IMG/VR virus record: IMGVR_UViG_3300005827_000091
Coordinates: 1-26,455 of that record
Source of the DNA: a virus
Strand: one strand, 5' to 3'
DNA length: 26,455 nucleotides
This document shows, piece after piece, positions 17,396-23,427 of this stretch (position 1 is its first letter; each line of letters begins with the position of its first letter). The notes under the pieces were generated by a model. It searched no databases, was not told the DNA's origin, and saw nothing but the letters and a program-made list of their open reading frames with translations. The translations under genes and the position numbers were made by a program.

Positions 17396-17767
17396 ATGAG
17401 AAATCTTACAGAGCACGAAAAGCAACTACTTGATGGATATGTGGGCGACCACGGCGAAGTTTCGGATGGCAAAGGAAACATCCTTGAACGCTGGGACAAT
17501 CGAGAATTAGAAAAACACAAAGTTCTGATGCACAATCAGCTTTGGGAAAGATTTAATCAAAGATTTGAAGAAGAGGTCCCGCTGCACAAGCAAATTAATT
17601 ACGTAATGGGCGCGATTTCTGAAGATGAAGGCAGAGAACTTAGAGAAAAGAAAGAATTGCTGCATGCTGAATACGAAGAGCACAAAAGAATGATTTACGC
17701 TGCAACCACATGTGACGAAGCTCACGAAGCTGCGCACTATCCAATGGAGATGTTAAAGAATGCCTAA
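17396..17767 (+). CDS. Possible fibre assembly helper, helical
   Basis: The 123-residue protein is charged and helical, with 'LTEHEKQLLDGYVGDHG', 'KQINYVMGAISEDEGREL' and 'AEYEEHKRMIYAATTCDEA'. A small helical protein directly after fibre genes often is a fibre assembly chaperone, and the ending 'I.AATT..EA' resembles such proteins loosely. TAGGT precedes the ATG. No motif is diagnostic, so an unrelated virion or regulatory role is possible. It overlaps the next small gene by eight bases. Confidence 0.5.
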   Translation: MRNLTEHEKQLLDGYVGDHGEVSDGKGNILERWDNRELEKHKVLMHNQLWERFNQRFEEEVPLHKQINYVMGAISEDEGRELREKKELLHAEYEEHKRMIYAATTCDEAHEAAHYPMEMLKNA

Positions 17768-17900
17768 AATTAGTAGATCACATTTAAAAGAAGATAAAAA
17801 AGAATCAAAAGCTATTTATAAGGCTGCTGAAAAAATTGAGAAAAATGCAGAGAAGCTAATGAGTAGAGATAAAAAGGTTAAATCTGGCAAAAAATCATAA
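17760..17900 (+). CDS. 46-residue Lys-rich protein
   Basis: A short gene starts inside the end of the preceding one (8-base overlap) with GGAG about ten bases upstream, and ends TAA at 17900. The product is strongly basic and helical: 'PKISRSHLKEDKKESKAIYK', then a Lys/Glu helix and the tail 'KVKSGKKS'. It is probably a real gene because of the overlap, ribosome site and composition. A nucleic-acid-binding or virion-packaged role is possible, but nothing shows it. Confidence 0.55.
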   Translation: MPKISRSHLKEDKKESKAIYKAAEKIEKNAEKLMSRDKKVKSGKKS

Positions 17901-18015
17901 TTACCATAATTAGCAAGAAACTTTACTTACAGACAGATGACATAATGAATAATGGCGGCTATGATAAGAAAAATGACCGCCCCATAATCGGATTTTAAAA
18001 CTAGGAGACTACAAA

Positions 18016-18663
18016 ATGGCAATAACAAATATTTCCCGTGACTGGGGCGTTGACCCGCAAATCGTTCGTATGACTACTACGGACACATTGGGAACCATCT
18101 GCACGACTGGATATTGGACAACCCAAAAAGCCGCATTATTAGCAATCAATCGCGGTGATTTTGAATGGGTTTCCACCGACATGGTTTTAATCGCCTACAA
18201 TGGCGGCAAAGGCTTTTTTACATGGGATGCGGCAACTTTAAGCTTCTTGCCTGCCGGCTACGGAATGACCCAAGTAGCTGTTACAAGCGCTCAGATTCTT
18301 GGTATGTATGCAGCTCAGGTTCCAATTGTACCTGCCCCAGGAGCAGGAAAATTAGTAATTGTAGGTAGAAATACCTACACCTATTTATTCGGCACAACTC
18401 AATATGCGGCTGGCGGCGTAATTGGTTTAGAATACGGGTTAACCGCAGCATTAGCAGGCCCCGCAGCTTCTACAACTTTAGCTGCCGCTACTTTTAATGG
18501 ATATGCAGCAAGCAATACTTTTGAATTAACCCCTGATAATACGAACGTTTTAGCAAACGTTATTGGACTGGGTATTTCATTGGGTAACCAAACCGCTGCA
18601 TTCACAACTGGTGATGGCACATTGTTAGTAAACCTCGAATACAACATTGTTAAAGCCGCGTAA
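18016..18663 (+). CDS. Fibre-like virion protein, member 1 of a paralogous pair
   Basis: The 215-residue protein begins 'ITNISRDWGVDPQIVRMTTT' and continues to 'FEWVSTDMVLIAYNGG.GFFTWD', a compact N-terminal domain of about 75 residues that recurs in the next gene. The C-terminal part (about 85-215) is beta-rich with many Ala, Thr and Asn, and ends 'LLVNLEYNIVKAA'. The strong ribosome site AGGAGA precedes the ATG. I recognise this N-terminal domain as common in phage virion clusters, without an assigned function; decoration or fibre attachment is plausible. Confidence 0.65.
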   Translation: MAITNISRDWGVDPQIVRMTTTDTLGTICTTGYWTTQKAALLAINRGDFEWVSTDMVLIAYNGGKGFFTWDAATLSFLPAGYGMTQVAVTSAQILGMYAAQVPIVPAPGAGKLVIVGRNTYTYLFGTTQYAAGGVIGLEYGLTAALAGPAASTTLAAATFNGYAASNTFELTPDNTNVLANVIGLGISLGNQTAAFTTGDGTLLVNLEYNIVKAA

Positions 18664-18672
18664 GGATTTAAT

Positions 18673-19329
18673 ATGCCAATCACAAGCATTTCTAGAGACT
18701 GGGGTGTAAACCCCAGTATTGTAAGAATCATAACTACCGACAATCTTGCAACGATTACGGCGGCAAATTATCTCAATACGCAAATTGATGAAATTCAAGC
18801 TTTAAATCGTGGCCCATTCGAATGGGTAGAGCGTGACTTAGTTGCTATTGCCTATAACGGTGGCGAAGATTATTTTACCCGTGATGCCGCAAATAATACC
18901 TTTGTTGTTGACGTTGTCCCGGTCGGAGCAATTCCTTTGGCAAGCGCCCATATTCTTGTTGGTAACGCTGCGGGAATTGGTACTGATGTCGCGATGACTG
19001 GCGACATTGCAATTAACAACGCGGGCCTAACGACTATTCAGCCAGATTCGGTTGATAAAGCAATGCTTAATCCAACGGTTAGACCTTCACATATGATTGT
19101 TTTTGCTGGTCAATTAACCACCGTTGGTGGAGCGGCTGCCGAGGCATTTGCAGTTGCGGGCGCTGTTGCTCTAACTGATCGTGCTTTTGTGCAAATCGTT
19201 GATAATGGCACAAACAACGTAACTGCCTTACAAGCAGTTGTGACCAATAACGTTTTAACCGTGACATTCTCAGCTGACCCTGGGGCAGATACGGTTTTTA
19301 ACTATCAATTAATTAGAGCTACTGCATAG
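18673..19329 (+). CDS. Fibre-like virion protein, member 2 of a paralogous pair
   Basis: The 218-residue protein shares the N-terminal domain of the preceding gene ('ITSISRDWGVNPSIVRIITT', 'FEWVERDLVAIAYNGGEDYF') but has a different middle: 'SAHILVGNAAGIGTDVAMTG' followed by 'AINNAGLTTIQPDSVDKAM', a pattern seen in trimeric fibre shafts. The end is beta-rich ('NNVLTVTFSADPGAD'). AAGGATT lies upstream. A shared attachment domain with different C-terminal parts suggests that both proteins dock on the same virion site. Confidence 0.65.
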   Translation: MPITSISRDWGVNPSIVRIITTDNLATITAANYLNTQIDEIQALNRGPFEWVERDLVAIAYNGGEDYFTRDAANNTFVVDVVPVGAIPLASAHILVGNAAGIGTDVAMTGDIAINNAGLTTIQPDSVDKAMLNPTVRPSHMIVFAGQLTTVGGAAAEAFAVAGAVALTDRAFVQIVDNGTNNVTALQAVVTNNVLTVTFSADPGADTVFNYQLIRATA

Positions 19330-19336
19330 GTGATTT

Positions 19337-19411
19337 ATGAAAGATAAAAAGAAAGGACCAGATATGCCAATGCCCGGTAAAGGCAAAGGCGGCAGGAAAA
19401 AAGGCTGCTAA
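19337..19411 (+). CDS. 24-residue basic Gly/Lys-rich peptide
   Basis: The consensus-like site AGGTGA lies just before the ATG, and the stop TAA abuts the TTG start of the next gene. The peptide is 'MKDKKKGPDMPMPGKGKG' plus a 'GRKKGC' end. Composition and spacing argue for translation. It could bind DNA or RNA, or could mainly couple translation to the next gene. Confidence 0.5.
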   Translation: MKDKKKGPDMPMPGKGKGGRKKGC

Positions 19412-19897
19412 TTGGACATTGACCAGTTCGATGACCTGATTTTAATTCCTTCGATGAAGGTCATCGGCCTTTATTCTTTGTCTGCCCACGTCCTTATGCT
19501 CGGCACTTATTTACTTGAGTCCGAGCTTAAGTTTGTCGAGCAAAAAGGCCCAGGATCCGCTAAGGGGTTCGGCCAAGTAGAAGACGCAACTTACCTAGAC
19601 AATCAAAGATATTTAAACCTAGAAGACAATCAAGAGCTAAAAAATAAATGTCTTGCTGCCTGTTTCTATGATGGATACCCACCCCCAAACGCGCTAATCT
19701 ATAATATTAGATGGTGCATAATTATGTCTCGAATTAAATATTGGATGCAGCCAGAAAAGCTACCAGATTGGGAAGATGCACACGGGATGGCGCTATACTA
19801 TAAAAAGTATTACAACGCCCATGGTAAAGCGAGCTTAGATAATGCGCATGGATTTTTCGCCAAAATCATCAAGAACCGGTTCCAAGGACAAAGTTAG
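19412..19897 (+). CDS. Protein with a lytic-transglycosylase-like motif
   Basis: The 161-residue product probably starts at TTG 19412, which follows AAGG at seven bases; an in-frame ATG lies 14 codons later. Residues 34-60 read 'LLESELKFVEQKG' then 'GSAKGFGQVEDATY'. This resembles the catalytic region of the SLT/lysozyme-like fold (E-S, then G-A-x-G-L-x-Q-x-x-P-x-T), with E36 as the candidate catalytic acid. The C-terminal half is helical with 'RIKYWMQPEKLPDW' and 'YYKKYYNAHGKASLDNA'. It may be a peptidoglycan-cutting virion protein or a lysis enzyme. The relation is my reading of a motif and is not proven. Confidence 0.55.
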   Translation: MDIDQFDDLILIPSMKVIGLYSLSAHVLMLGTYLLESELKFVEQKGPGSAKGFGQVEDATYLDNQRYLNLEDNQELKNKCLAACFYDGYPPPNALIYNIRWCIIMSRIKYWMQPEKLPDWEDAHGMALYYKKYYNAHGKASLDNAHGFFAKIIKNRFQGQS

Positions 19898-19898
19898 A

Positions 19899-20114
19899 AT
19901 GATTTTAATTATCGGATTTGTGCTTTTATGCGGGGTTGGCATCGGCTCAAGTTACATACTTGGGCATGATAATGTTGTAGAAGAGGCGATAGAAGAAGCC
20001 GTAGAAGATTACATAGAAATTAGAATTGAATTGCCAGAAGAAACTTTGCACGGAAAAATTGATTTTTCGCCCTCAACTCCCGAGAAGAAGAGGGCGTACA
20101 TTGATAACAGTTAA
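19899..20114 (+). CDS. Single-pass membrane protein next to the transglycosylase-like gene
   Basis: The start at ATG 19899 (71 residues) is chosen over an in-frame ATG at 19842 because AAGGA lies about ten bases upstream and the protein then begins directly with the membrane segment 'ILIIGFVLLCGVGIGSSYIL'. An acidic helix follows ('EEAIEEAVEDYIEI'), then a short tail. It starts one base after the preceding stop plus one. In position it could be a lysis accessory or an envelope protein used during DNA entry. It has no lipobox and no holin-type second segment. Confidence 0.6.
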   Translation: MILIIGFVLLCGVGIGSSYILGHDNVVEEAIEEAVEDYIEIRIELPEETLHGKIDFSPSTPEKKRAYIDNS

Positions 20115-20302
20115 TGGATTTTTAACAAGTTTAAATACGTGACTACAATCTTTTGGTCTGACATAAGATTCTTCTATAATCCATCCCTCATCTAGGTATT
20201 TTTTTTAATTTCTTTTAATAATTCTTCTTGATTTCCTCCGACAATATCTTCATGAGAATACAATAAGAAAAGATGGTTTCCTCTAAAATTTTCGCGAATC
20301 AT
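20073..20302 (-). pseudogene. Small gene split by a frameshift at a run of eight A
   Basis: Reading leftward, ATG 20302 overlaps the preceding stop by four bases (ATGA) and encodes 'MIRENFRGNHLFLLYSHEDI' and 'VGGNQEELLKEIKK' before TAG at 20192. The -1 frame continues with protein-like sequence 'YLDEGWIIEESYVRPKDC', 'SHVFKLVKNPLTVIN' to a stop at 20073. The switch falls at AAAAAAAA (plus-strand T 20199-20206). Either one A is missing (mutation or sequencing error) or the ribosome slips by -1 there. The joined product would have 76 residues; its last 14 codons overlap the convergent membrane-protein gene. Function is unknown. Confidence 0.6.
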
Positions 20303-20472
20303 TTTTTTACACACGCCAATTCTAAATTTCTGTATTTATTTGTCCACTTCATCATGACTTCACCGGCAGCCTTGCAGGTTTCAAGACTGTTAAATTCGGC
20401 TGACCCCATTGATATGGGGTGAGCGTGATTAAAGCCAGTGCACATAAACCAAATTAAAACATAGGTTGTCAT
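20299..20472 (-). CDS. 57-residue small protein
   Basis: The ATG at 20472 overlaps the stop of the upstream gene by one base (TAATG), and AGAGGGAT lies just upstream. The product starts with a hydrophobic stretch ('TTYVLIWFMCTGF') and continues 'GSAEFNSLETCKAAGEVMM' to 'ELACVKK'. The layout of a short hydrophobic start, 'FNSLETCKAA' and a final 'CVKK' is one I have seen in small phage proteins of unknown function. The two Cys (33 and 54) could pair if it is exported. Its own stop overlaps the next ATG by four bases. Confidence 0.68.
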   Translation of the reverse strand: MTTYVLIWFMCTGFNHAHPISMGSAEFNSLETCKAAGEVMMKWTNKYRNLELACVKK

Positions 20473-20798
20473 TATAATCCCTCTATTTCTTTCTGCTTAG
20501 GCTTTGGGCCACGTTTTTTTGTAGGATTTGATTCCGTTTCTGTAGGTAAAATTTCTGCCCCAGTTTGAGATTGAGCCATCATAGCGGCCTGGTATAATCC
20601 TGCCCTAATAGCCTCTTGCTCTTCCCTGTGACTTTGAATCTGATTTACATGCATTAACCACTCTGACTGGCTAACGCCTTCTAAGCAATGTTGACAAACA
20701 AAGCTTGTTACGATTCTGTCGTGGCCATCCACAAATATATTAGCAGGAATAAACACATGCTCCCCGTTTCTGCAATTAGTATTAATTTTGATTTTCAT
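20472..20798 (-). CDS. Small protein with a zinc-binding-like site and a basic C-terminal tail
   Basis: The strong ribosome site AAGGAG precedes the ATG. The 108-residue product has Cys9, His14, Cys35 and Cys38 arranged as 'NCRNGEH' and 'FVCQHC', compatible with a zinc ribbon. A helix with many Gln and Glu follows, and the C-terminal end 'TKKRGPKPKQKE' resembles an AT-hook minor-groove-binding tail. Together this suggests a nucleic-acid-binding protein, perhaps acting with the recombination proteins of this operon. No named family could be assigned. Confidence 0.65.
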   Translation of the reverse strand: MKIKINTNCRNGEHVFIPANIFVDGHDRIVTSFVCQHCLEGVSQSEWLMHVNQIQSHREEQEAIRAGLYQAAMMAQSQTGAEILPTETESNPTKKRGPKPKQKEIEGL

Positions 20799-20817
20799 TT
20801 TATTCGCTCCTTTGTTT

Positions 20818-21147
20818 TTATTTGTTATTTTCTAGTCGTCTTCTTTCTTTTTCTTCAAAGTCGTAGTGAACCAGAACGGCTACGTATTTATCGGTTCCGA
20901 TTTCTGGCATGTTTGTAATTCCATCTCCAAGTTCAAAATCAGGGTTAAGGTCGCAAATAGCATCAACTTGCTCTTTAAGCTCAGGAAAAGACTTTGCTCT
21001 AATCACTTTAAAAGTTTTAATAGGGCAATATTGCTCACAGGTGCTTAAAACCCTCTCAACGTAGTCATTTTCCTGTTTAACAAATGCTTGCGAAAGAGCA
21101 TCAGCTACGGTTTTTGAACCCGCTGGCGCTATGATAATTTCACTCAT
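20818..21147 (-). CDS. Hypothetical protein of the recombination operon
   Basis: The 109-residue product contains 'APAGSKTVADALSQAF', a Cys pair 'STCEQYCPIKTF', 'SFPELKEQVDAICDLNPDFE' and a charged C-terminal end. Its start overlaps the stop of the small membrane gene upstream by four bases (ATGA), with AAGGGG as ribosome site inside that gene. It is acidic and probably cytosolic. I recognise no family; it is placed in the early leftward operon with exonuclease and annealing protein. Confidence 0.65.
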   Translation of the reverse strand: MSEIIIAPAGSKTVADALSQAFVKQENDYVERVLSTCEQYCPIKTFKVIRAKSFPELKEQVDAICDLNPDFELGDGITNMPEIGTDKYVAVLVHYDFEEKERRRLENNK

Positions 21148-21317
21148 TTATTACCCCTTAAAAATCTCCAAATCTTTGTGTGACATCCTTCCAATACAAA
21201 CATACCCCCTGCGCCAATAGACCCGACAAGGATGCAGTCATCAATGGAACCGTTAAAACTTAGCTGTATTAAAAAGCCGATTGAATATGCCAAAAGAATT
21301 CTTTCAATTGCTGTCAT
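21144..21317 (-). CDS. 57-residue small membrane protein, overlapping both neighbours
   Basis: ATG 21317 overlaps the stop of the upstream gene (ATGA), and its TGA overlaps the next ATG in the same way. The product has two hydrophobic segments, 'IERILLAYSIGFLIQL' and 'CILVGSIGAGGMFVLEG', and a basic end 'KIWRFLRGNK'. The double coupling makes it almost certainly translated. It sits directly behind the bacteriocin-like peptide and could be an immunity-type or holin-like partner, but that is only inferred from order and topology. Confidence 0.65.
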   Translation of the reverse strand: MTAIERILLAYSIGFLIQLSFNGSIDDCILVGSIGAGGMFVLEGCHTKIWRFLRGNK

Positions 21318-21526
21318 CTATTCACCATTTGTTCTAATGTTGGAACATCCCCGTGCTTATGAAGGTGCTCTATGTTTTTAACTCCCGCTGTAGCAATCAC
21401 GCCGCCCGCAGCAATTCCCGCCCCGATAGGGCCGCCCGTGATAAATCCGATTACCACCGGAAACACGAACAACCCCCAGCCAGCGCCAGCCACATACCCA
21501 AGTTCCATTTGAGTTAATTCTTTCAT
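21314..21526 (-). CDS. Bacteriocin/microcin-like precursor peptide
   Basis: The 70-residue protein begins 'MKELTQMELGYVAGAG'. This resembles the double-glycine-type leaders of class II bacteriocins and microcins (for example colicin V 'MRTLTLNELDSVSGG' and the GAG ending of the microcin E492 leader). The next 33 residues are hydrophobic and rich in Gly and Ala ('ITGGPIGAGIAAGGVIATAG'), like membrane-active mature peptides, followed by a polar tail 'KNIEHLHKHGDVP'. No ABC transporter with peptidase domain is in the window. AGAGGA lies inside the upstream gene, whose stop overlaps this start by one base. A holin or other small membrane protein is the main alternative. Confidence 0.5.
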   Translation of the reverse strand: MKELTQMELGYVAGAGWGLFVFPVVIGFITGGPIGAGIAAGGVIATAGVKNIEHLHKHGDVPTLEQMVNR

Positions 21527-21870
21527 TAGTGCGTTTCCTCTTTTGGTGTGTTTCTAGCTTCTGCGCGTGCGGCTTCTTCTGTTCTTGCCTGATTGTACCC
21601 CTCCAAAATACAAGAGGTTACTAACTTTCCGATAACATCTATTTCATTGTTATCTAAAAACGCATTAGCAATGGATGTTTTAAATAAATGCTGGGTAATG
21701 ATTCCTATGAATTGTTTTCCAATAAAACCAGGGTGAGGCCCTGCGTTAATTTCATCCATAATATCAGCAATTGAATTAAGACCACGGCCTGCATAGTTGG
21801 CCGCCATTTCAATTATTTTTTGATGGTCTTCTTTTGATATTACTTCGTCAATAGATATTTTGTTGCTCAT
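21526..21870 (-). CDS. Hypothetical helical protein of the recombination operon
   Basis: This 114-residue protein is mostly helical: 'DEVISKEDHQKIIEMAANYA', 'GLNSIADIMDEINAGPHPG' and 'FLDNNEIDVIGKLVTSCILE', with a charged C-terminal end 'ARTEEAARAEARNTPKEE'. GGGAAA precedes the start, and its stop overlaps the start of the bacteriocin-like peptide by one base. Possible immunity role is conceivable from adjacency but not supported by any motif. No known family recognised. Confidence 0.6.
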   Translation of the reverse strand: MSNKISIDEVISKEDHQKIIEMAANYAGRGLNSIADIMDEINAGPHPGFIGKQFIGIITQHLFKTSIANAFLDNNEIDVIGKLVTSCILEGYNQARTEEAARAEARNTPKEETH

Positions 21871-21871
21871 T

Positions 21872-21988
21872 TCAATTTCCCTTTAAATGCTTAATGGTTT
21901 CAGTTACGGCTTTTTTAAATACGGAATATATTATAATTGCGCCACCAAGTAGCGCCGTTAAAAACAAAGCTTCAATTAAATATTGCAC
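21872..21988 (-). CDS. 38-residue single-pass membrane peptide with GTG start
   Basis: A GTG at 21988 follows AAGGG at about five bases and opens a 38-codon frame ending TGA. The product 'MQYLIEALFLTALLGGAII' continues with 'IYSVFKKAVTETIKHLKGN': one hydrophobic helix and a basic cytosolic end. It fills the gap between the exonuclease and the helical protein, with one base between exonuclease stop and its start. The exact role is unknown. Confidence 0.55.
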   Translation of the reverse strand: MQYLIEALFLTALLGGAIIIYSVFKKAVTETIKHLKGN

Positions 21989-21989
21989 G

Positions 21990-22658
21990 TTAAGCCCTTA
22001 AGTATGCCATTTTGTCATAATCCGCGGAGGTTAGTTCTGGCACAATTACCGGAACATATCGATGAACAGTTATGCCGTTGTCAAATAAGAACATTTCTAT
22101 TCTTTCTTGCATTTCATTTGCTTTAATAAGCAATTTATTAATTACGCTATCGTCGCGCTCAATTCTTTGAACGTGTCCTTCCAATCCAGTTACGCGGGGG
22201 TCAAAACTAATAAAATCATTCCACTCTCGTTGCGCAACAAACATCTCCCATTGCATTTGATAGATAATTTCACTGTCTGGCCCATTGTCACGATAATATA
22301 AATGATTTTTAGAAGTAGGGCATTTAATTTGCGCCATACCATTCTCACCAATTAATAAATCAGGCGAGCAACCAAATATATTATCTTCATCTTCAATGAA
22401 TCCGCAAACTGCAATGTCTTGCTTTGTGTGATTCATATACCAATCAGCGGCGTTTTCTTCGTTATCAATTCCCCACTGCATAGCGTCATTGATATGACCC
22501 TCTGTGACAGTTCTAGTAATTGTTTCCGCCAACAATTCATAGTAATAAGTTTTAAATTTTGCAGGAGTCATTAATTTATGAGCATTGCTACCAGTAATTT
22601 TCCCCAATCTTAACTGAAACCATGTTGCCGAACGTTGGGCGCAATTATGAATAATCAT
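21990..22658 (-). CDS. YqaJ/lambda-type recombination exonuclease
   Basis: The 222-residue protein fits phage exonucleases that resect double-stranded DNA ends to leave single strands for an annealing partner. The N-terminal 'RSATWFQLRLGKITGSNA' is typical of the YqaJ family. The PD-(D/E)xK core is visible as 'SPDLLIGENGMAQIKCPTS': D100, Q110 and K112 have the same spacing as D119, E129 and K131 of lambda exonuclease. The usual Glu is Gln here (codon CAA). 'IIYQMQWEMFVAQREWNDFI' continues the fold. It overlaps the Erf-type gene by one base, with AAAAGGTG upstream, as expected for a two-component recombinase. Confidence 0.85.
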   Translation of the reverse strand: MIIHNCAQRSATWFQLRLGKITGSNAHKLMTPAKFKTYYYELLAETITRTVTEGHINDAMQWGIDNEENAADWYMNHTKQDIAVCGFIEDEDNIFGCSPDLLIGENGMAQIKCPTSKNHLYYRDNGPDSEIIYQMQWEMFVAQREWNDFISFDPRVTGLEGHVQRIERDDSVINKLLIKANEMQERIEMFLFDNGITVHRYVPVIVPELTSADYDKMAYLRA

Positions 22659-23329
22659 TATTTCACCTTTTCATCTATTGCGCGGTTGCACACTCTAACA
22701 GTCTTGTTGTAATTTTCCTCTGTTAATTCTGAAAGTGATTTAATGTTAAATCGCTCGCACACTCGCTCGTTTGTGTAATTAGCTAAAAGAATTAGCTCTT
22801 CAAGTTTTGATTTTAATTCATCATTAAAAACCCATTTTGGTTTTTCTGGCGCTTTTTCAGCTTGCGGATTTGGCTTTTGTTGAGCTTGCGGGAATCTTTG
22901 CTGTGGCTCTTGCGTATATGATTCGGCGTCATTATCGTCATCAGTTTGGGTAAAACCTAGTATGCTTGTAAGGCAATAACGCCGAGCGTAAGAAATCGCA
23001 CTACCCATTTGCTGAGCCACATTAATAACTTCTTTTCCATCGCGAGACATAATTTTAACTAACGGCATGAACATTGATGATGATATCCATTCGTTAGAAG
23101 TGTGCATCAATATATTATTAATAGTAACGCCCGTTGCATCGGAGCTTTCTGGCATTTGACTAATAGATAATCCATGCTTATGCATCAAAGGGCGAGCTAT
23201 TTTTAACACGGCCTCAAGGTCTGCATAGCTATGACTGCGGGCTGTGCTTCCTTTAAATGCGTCCGTAATCTCTCCCTGCACATCCGAAAGAGCTTTAGCT
23301 AAATTTCCAATATCGTCTGACTTGTTCAT
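22658..23329 (-). CDS. Erf-family single-strand annealing protein
   Basis: The 223-residue product matches the Erf family, ring-forming recombinases that bind single-stranded DNA and anneal complementary strands. Family features are 'STARSHSYADLEAVLKI' followed by 'ARPLMHKHGLSISQM', and 'NVAQQMGSAISYARRYCLTS' leading to 'ILGFTQTDDDND'. Residues about 135-165 form a Gln/Pro-rich linker, and a helical C-terminal domain follows, often used for protein contacts in this family. It is the first gene of the leftward operon, directly downstream of the control region, and probably works with the exonuclease in genome circularisation and recombination. Confidence 0.88.
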   Translation of the reverse strand: MNKSDDIGNLAKALSDVQGEITDAFKGSTARSHSYADLEAVLKIARPLMHKHGLSISQMPESSDATGVTINNILMHTSNEWISSSMFMPLVKIMSRDGKEVINVAQQMGSAISYARRYCLTSILGFTQTDDDNDAESYTQEPQQRFPQAQQKPNPQAEKAPEKPKWVFNDELKSKLEELILLANYTNERVCERFNIKSLSELTEENYNKTVRVCNRAIDEKVK

Positions 23330-23427
23330 TTTTTATTTCCTAAGTGTTAACATGCATTTAGTCTAACCTAATTTAAAATAATTGCAAGTATTTACGTCTG
23401 ACATAATTTGTTGTAGAGTTGATAAAA
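23330..23427. promoter_or_regulatory. Divergent early control region with an 18-bp near-palindrome
   Basis: About 98 bases separate the Erf-type and ribbon-helix-helix genes, which diverge. For the leftward operon, TTGCAA (23382-23387) and TAGACT (read on the minus strand at 23365-23360) are 16 bases apart, a plausible -35/-10 pair. An 18-bp near-palindrome, AAATAATTGCAAGTATTT at 23376-23393 (one mismatched pair), covers the -35 and is a good operator candidate. For the rightward side CATAAT at 23402-23407 is a possible -10, but no well-spaced -35 is seen. Confidence 0.5.

Noticed and set aside
17945-17998. 17-codon frame in the gap before the first paralogous virion protein
   Set aside because: The ribosome site is weak and the peptide ('MNNGGYDKKNDRPIIGF') has no recognised pattern; a GGCGG/CCGCC hairpin in the same place may explain the sequence as well.
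19842-19898. Upstream ATG extending the single-pass membrane protein by 19 residues
   Set aside because: It would overlap the preceding gene by 56 bases and put a polar stretch before the membrane helix; ATG 19899 has AAGGA at good spacing.
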